From the NCBI GenBank assembly GCA_019321725.1, contig CM033108.1, positions 9,442,060 to 9,506,059 on the forward strand: DNA of 64,000 nucleotides. Reading direction: 5' to 3'. The translations under genes and the position numbers were made by a program. Under the pieces are notes generated by a model that was given only the letters and a program-made list of their open reading frames with translations, was not told the DNA's origin and searched no databases. Source of the stretch: Paulownia fortunei. Taxonomy: Eukaryota > Streptophyta > Magnoliopsida > Lamiales > Paulowniaceae. This document shows, one piece after another, positions 58,880-64,000 of this stretch; position 1 is the first letter of the stretch; every line of letters starts with the position of its first letter.

Positions 58880-61800
58880 CTAAATAAACAAAAGAATTTC
58901 TGATTAAAAGAAGCATCAGTAGCAATGACACAAAACTCAAAAGAAAGAGTTAAGGTAGCCACTATATCAGAATGTAAAGTTTGTTTGCAGATTATTTCAC
59001 GCACACATGGAGAGAGAGAGAGAGTCTCATCGTCTCTTACACTGATCTAACTTCATCAAGAAATTAAGATCACCTATTCCAGTAAAATATACTCGACACT
59101 CGCTCAAAAGAAAAAGGCTTTCAAAAAGCCCTGCTTTTCTCTCTGTATAGTCCAAAAAAATCACCTAATGCAAAAAGACCCAATGGTCTAGTTCCATCAT
59201 AACTATAATTGAAAGTGATTGACTGGTCATAAATAGCATAAGTAGTTACGTGCTAGTATCCAATATAGCACAAAGTTTTTCAAGAATGGCACAGTAAGTC
59301 AACATTCATTCTGCAACTATGGCAATCAAGTTCTGAAGCTTCGGAATTGAAACTCTAGTTCCTACAATAAGACATTGCAAATACTAATTATAGCATCCAC
59401 ATTGTCACAACACTGCTTGCAGCCAGCTGAGCTACAGAATAATGGATGAAACTGATAATGGGTCTCATGACCCTTCAAGAAGAAAATGTCTCTTCAGAAT
59501 GTTCTACTCAATCATAAAGCCAGAAATTCAAAAAGTCGAGATGTAGGGGAGAATCACCAACTTAGAGAGTGATTTATTGGAGCCACCATATATTCCTTTA
59601 CAAAGCATGAGCCTCAAGAAATTAATCAATATCGTTTGGACGTTATGTTCACCACTTAAAGTGTTTCTCTAATAAGCCGCTTAAATATGATTGACATTTT
59701 GGTTAGTCTTTGATGAGAATGTTAGAGCAAAAATTACGAGATGGACTTAATGTCGCCATTTATTTTCCTTCTGGTTTATTTTATACAAGCAAGAATGTTT
59801 AAGATCCTTTAGTAAGAAAACAACTGTTGGTGCAGTTTCTAAAGTTCCTTCCCAATATTGTACCCAAGCTTTCTGCATTGCCCTGAGCCATGAACCAATC
59901 CTTCATCAAATGCCCAAGGATTATCTACCAAAACCTAAAGGAAATGTATAAGGGCATAAAAATTTGCCTCAAAGTCCTGCTTCAGATGTTAATACCAATT
60001 GCCAAGAGTAAAATGCTGTCGCAGAATGAGTTGCAAAATGACTATCAAAATAAAATTCGCAGAGTATTTCTTTCATGTGGCAAAACCTGGTGGTGCTCTG
60101 TTTTGTGAATAGTAACATGAAGAGTGACTTTAGGATGATGGGGCTGTTTAGTGTGATTGTATTATCGGATAAGAAGAATTGTATGAAAAGAAGAATCAAA
60201 GCAAAACATCAGAAAAGAAGAAGATAACAGAAGCAAAGAAGACGAAAAAGAAAGACGAGAGAGACTTTACCCTAGCAAGATGAAGCAATTACACACAAAG
60301 ACAATAGCAATTCTCACCAGTAATCAAACTATATCAAAGCAAGACCACTACAAGTGCATATAGACTTCCTAGTTATCCTACCAGAGAATAGGACTTAGAA
60401 TCATAAATTAATTAATAATCAGAGAAGGAAGCTATTAATCTATTAATAACCAGCTATATTGACATAAGAACTACAAAAAGTGTACATTCTATTATATTAG
60501 TACAATAATCTGGGAAGAAACTACTAATTAGTTCATTTTTATTCTAATCTTATATGACTAAGGATTCCAAAAAACTTAAACAAAAGGAAATCCAAATTTA
60601 AGACATAACAAAAATTACAGCAGATCTCAGCAAACTAACCCAAATTCTTGAACTTACCAAAGATTATACTCCATCTGCCCCAAATTTTTTGATCCTATTT
60701 CCTTTTTTTGGGCAACTTAAAATAAGACTTCATTTCTAAAATAAATTTTTTGCCCCAAAAAATATTCTGTCACTTAAAGTAATACTCTTAAACCACCACT
60801 AACTTTCAATCAGTACTTATAAGAATAATAATGTATAGATACCAAAACTCACTGTTTTAACTCTCATCTAAAACTTCTTCTCTCGTAAAAATAGAACCAT
60901 AAAAACAGGATGGATGGAGTAGAATTTATGAAAAGAGTCGAAAATAACCATGGGCATAATCCTTTGGCCAAAAAGTCTTCTTGCTTGTCATGTAGCTCAA
61001 AACCTTCATGCAGGTTTCTTAGTTGCATTATTGCTTGCATCATTCTTCTTGTCTGTAGTGGCATTTTTAGCGGATGGCCCAAATTCATAACACATGTTTG
61101 GTCATTGCATTTAAAAATGTTGAGTTACGATGCTTTGAATCCTTACATATGCCATGTTTCCTAGAAGATTTTACTCAAGGGGCTTGAAAGACATAAGATT
61201 GGCCACATATAAGGATTGCCATAACGTTAAAACTAGGATCAAGTATGGCATATCAAACAAAAAATTCCTTGAAATGGCTCAAAATTTAAACTGTCCAAGA
61301 AACAAATTCTTTCCTTTTCTGGCTGTGTATTTGTAGAACACATGGAAAAGTTTAGCAGTTTGGTAAGGAAACTCAAGATGTATCAGAAGATTATGTACTA
61401 CCAATAGTACCACCAAACTAACACCCAATAGTTCAACTCAGCAATAGGAGTGAGTCTATATACAAATTCATCTCTGGCAGTGAAAATTGTCAATATAAAA
61501 GAACAGACAACAAAGAAACAAACTAAAAGACTGTTTCATTTCGACATATTGTAACAGCGAAGAGTGTCCGACTTAAATGTTGCGTAAATACAGGGCAAGC
61601 ATCTCTTAGCATCAAGGTAGAGTGTCTTCTGATATCTTGCAAGAATTACCATTTAAAGGAAGCAAACACATTCACAGGAAAAATTAGTTCTCAAATTTGA
61701 GGAAAACTGAAAACAGTCACAAAAGGTTTAACATGTCACTAGTATGATGAGGTTATCCTTTTTCCTCCTTTAGATCTGTGCATGTGGTTTTGCTCCAGCA

Positions 61801-63675
61801 AAGTCGGAATCTTTATGGATAGATTCAGCAGGAAAAGGGACATGAAAAATTCTTTTCCTGAGTTCCAGTACAGAATATTGACAAGTTTTTTATATTTACA
61901 CTGATAACAGATAAAAATATTCATGATGAGCTCCAGAATACAAATTTTGCCAATATATATGCTAGGCAATTTGACTTAACTCAAGATGCTAAACAATTTT
62001 GATAGAGACGCATGCCATATTTTCAAAGCTCTAAACAAAAATGAAGTGATAAAACAGAGTAAAGTTCAACAAAATCTACTCCTTTGTATAATCTTATTTG
62101 TCGGATGCATGCTAAATCTTCCTGGAGTTCATTTCAATTGTGCTTCCACTAAAGTGCTCACTCAAAACTAAACTGCACATTCAATGCCGCATAATTCTTA
62201 GCTGACAACTACTGAAAAGAATCCTTCACGTGAATTTAGCAAACTTTGAAGCTTCAACTTTCTAGAACCCCATGTCAAGAACTAGGTATAAAAGAAGCCA
62301 TTCCGAAAGCAAAGAAACAACAAACTTATCTATGGATTGAGAATGTCCATCTACAAAGATGCACAATGAAACAAAATTAAAGTGAGATAATTATTATGGG
62401 AGATAATTAACAAACAACATACACGGGATCGATTTTCAGAATGTTCACAATGGAAATCATCTCTCACCTGGGTCCATCTCCCACCAGAATGTTTGACAAG
62501 TGTAGCCTGAGGAAGGGCATCAGCAATTCGGCGGCCCTCATTGGTCCATTTATCAGACCATATCAATTGGATGGGCAGACCTTTAACCCCATCTAGACAG
62601 CCCCATTCAGAAAAATCAAAACTAAAATTCAGCTTCTTCCCCATACCAACAACCGCCCTTCTCCCGTCCCTCCCCTTCAATAGAATCCTATGCGCATCAG
62701 CCTCAGGTCCACCAACTGATTTCATACAACAACTAGCAAGAACTCTCTCAAACACAAACCTAAACCCCAACACAACCTCCCTCACCACAGGCATTTCCAA
62801 CACCCAAAGTGGCAATGCTGTTCCACTTGGCACGCCATCAAGAACCACCACACTCCTAACCAAAAACTGATTTTCTAAAATCCAATTGGCACTCAATGCC
62901 AGTGCAGAATCGTGCAAGACCAAGTCCACAGGCGCCAATCCCATTGAGCCCACCACTTGGCCCAGCACCTTCCCCATTTCTTCACTTCTCAACTCAATGG
63001 CCTTATCGCTCTTTTTCTTTGAAACCCGAACCTTATTTTCCTCAAAGTTCACATACCCTTGTTCAACAAGCTGATCAAACCCCCAAAACAGACCTTTTTG
63101 TTTAATTTCTTCGTACACCTCCCACAATCCGCCTAAAACACCATTCCCACCCAGATTCTCTTCAACCACAACAACGGATTTATCAGAAAATCCAGAGCCA
63201 GGAAGATCAATCGCCACGGCATGTACATTTTTGCGACCTAAAAACTTAACAACATTTTGAAAAGCAAAAGAACTGCAACCTAGACCGTGTACAATCAGAA
63301 CATGGCTATCCGCGTTAGTGGGCCCTTGTTGAATAGAAAAGACTTCAACTTGGGGTGATTAGGAGCTGTTTGGACCTTGATGGTGCGGCCACTGGCGTAG
63401 TGGTGGCGGAGAATGGGGGGAAGGTTGAGGAACCATGTCTTGGGGTCCTGTGGGAATAAAGAGAAGAGAAGAATGAAGAAAAGGGTAATGAGAGAAACAA
63501 CGAGGGTGGAGTAGAACCAGAACTGAAATGGGTTTGCCGTGGTGGCGACGGATTTGGTGGGAGAGGAAGTGGGCGGTGGTTGTGACGGTAGTGAGGTGGG
63601 CTCAGGCTTGGGCTTTGGTTTGGATTTGCAGAGTTTTGGCTTTGGGGAGTCGGGTTCTTCAGTTATGATTGCCAT
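58640..63675 (-). CDS. AXR4: AUXIN RESPONSE 4 homologue (two exons, one-base frameshift in exon 1)
   Basis: AXR4 is an ER membrane protein of the alpha/beta-hydrolase fold, required in Arabidopsis for correct trafficking of the auxin influx carrier AUX1. Exon 1 is 63675-62468 and exon 2 is 58879-58640, joined phase 0 across CAG|GTGAGA and TTTAG|GAAC. The protein would be 482 residues if the frameshift were absent, close to the family length. The MAIITEE start is conserved. A Lys/Pro-rich cytosolic head (to about 48) precedes one membrane segment (about 52-74, FWFYSTLVVSLITLFFILLF). In the hydrolase domain HGLG is at 130-133, the nucleophile-elbow serine (LHDSAL) at about 257 and a late His (VKHSGGRW) at about 396. 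A His/Gly-rich tail ends the protein. The first reading frame stops after 126 residues because one base is missing near 63352-63355. Confidence 0.92.
58880..62467 (-). other. AXR4 intron, 3588 bp
   Basis: Canonical GT donor (62467-62466) and AG acceptor. It contains a GA microsatellite (about 59009-59024), a Stowaway-like MITE (60669-60919) and otherwise AT-rich sequence without a convincing gene. Small open frames inside it show no family resemblance. Confidence 0.85.
60669..60919. mobile_element. Stowaway-like MITE (Tc1/mariner type)
   Basis: This 251-bp element has ends CTCCATCTGCCCC and GGATGGATGGAG, matching the CTCCCTCYGTCCC type of terminal repeat, and is flanked by TA dinucleotides (60667-60668 and 60920-60921). 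It is non-coding and lies inside the AXR4 intron. Confidence 0.75.
62468..63675 (-). CDS. AXR4: AXR4 exon 1
   Basis: The ATG at 63675-63673 is the only in-frame start and gives the conserved MAIITEE N-terminus. The exon is 1208 nt, one short of a multiple of three. Frame 1 runs to a TGA at about 63295. The second frame is open from about 63360 to the splice site and carries all the conserved hydrolase motifs, from HVLIVHGLG to HSGGRWTQ. Base composition is higher in GC than the flanking repeats, as expected of a host exon. Confidence 0.9.
63352..63355 (-). other. Site of apparent one-base deletion in AXR4
   Basis: The minus strand has a run of four C here. The downstream frame (PQVEVF-like, then SIQQGPTNADSH) would join the upstream frame (QTAPNHP) with one more base in this run. 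The homopolymer makes a sequencing or assembly error a real possibility. Confidence 0.8.
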
Positions 63676-64000
63676 TCTTGGGGTGGTTTAAGGGTTTTGG
63701 GCCAGTGGGTAATTGGCATAGACTGAGGCCTGCAGTTAAAGCCTAAAAGCAATCTCCCACAAGAGACGAGGGAGTTTCTCGGCACAGAGCCAAAGACACA
63801 GTCGAGTAAAGTAGCAGTTTCAGGTTTTAGTACAATATTTTGGTCTTTTTTGCCACGCGCATGGTGTATGGATCATTCTTAGTAAATCTCAGAATCTGAA
63901 TTGTCGGACAATGATAATGGTGAAGGCTGCTTGGATCCATATGGTTGTGATTATTGGAGTAGCTTGCAATATGAATAACATATACCTCTTATGGGAAAAA
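63676..64000 (-). promoter_or_regulatory. AXR4 5' flank (promoter and 5' UTR region)
   Basis: This 325 bp lies upstream of the AXR4 start codon. No clear TATA box or other named element could be assigned. Confidence 0.4.

Noticed and set aside
60910..61336. Small plus-strand frames in the AXR4 intron (CSGIFSGWP and others)
   Set aside because: Short, without family features, and starting within the MITE edge; treated as intronic noise.
62541..63105. Plus-strand frames opposite AXR4 exon 1
   Set aside because: Shadows of the GC-richer exon with no homology signal.

Overview
This is a stretch of nuclear plant DNA, most likely from a eudicot. It is AT-rich and almost entirely built from nested, broken LTR retrotransposons of plant-specific lineages (Ty3/gypsy Tat, Athila and Tekay-like chromovirus, plus Ty1/copia). 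One recognisable host gene lies at the far right on the minus strand. I see no bacterial genes, CRISPR arrays, rRNA or tRNA genes. The species cannot be named from the sequence alone.

Layout. (1) 1-11458 is a second copy of 35117-46571 (offset about 35.1 kb). It holds the end of a Tat-lineage pol with a solo Tekay-type LTR inserted in its integrase (102-2366), a minus-strand Tat antisense gene (about 3880-6152), a Tekay-type LTR (from 6663) and the 5' part of an Athila element inserted in that LTR (7379-11458). It stops at a 100-N gap (11459-11558). (2) 11559-11938 is the other end of a Tekay-type LTR, joined to an inverted, internally deleted Athila (about 11940-16900). (3) About 17064-26048 is a minus-strand Ty1/copia element with both LTRs. 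(4) 26049-30040 is a mosaic: a possible old LTR with a TATA box, a GC-richer broken coding relic, an AT-rich desert and a 675-bp foldback element. (5) About 31030-38470 is a Tat-lineage gag-pol relic, again split by the same solo LTR (35218-37482), followed by its antisense gene (about 38990-41271). (6) 41783-54239 is a Tekay-type LTR split by an almost complete Athila element (42512-52665), then a Tekay pol tail and an older Athila-like gag/PBS remnant on the minus strand (54240 to about 55950). (7) About 55950-58600 is intergenic. (8) 58640-63675, minus strand, is a two-exon homologue of AXR4 (AUXIN RESPONSE 4), an ER membrane protein needed for trafficking of the auxin carrier AUX1. Its 3.6-kb intron holds a Stowaway-like MITE.

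No retroelement here looks able to move on its own: every gag-pol carries stops, frameshifts or deletions, and many stops sit where the family expects CAG, CAA or CGA codons, as expected from cytosine deamination. Insertion order can be read from the nesting: Tat is oldest, then Tekay LTRs, then Athila.

The points most worth a second look are the apparent one-base frameshift in AXR4, the mosaic identity between the two copies of the duplicated segment (near-perfect flanks around a clearly diverged 4-kb core), the Tat antisense gene with an apparent TATA promoter of its own, and the long foldback at 29.1-29.7 kb. I do not see a convincing wholly new biological system.
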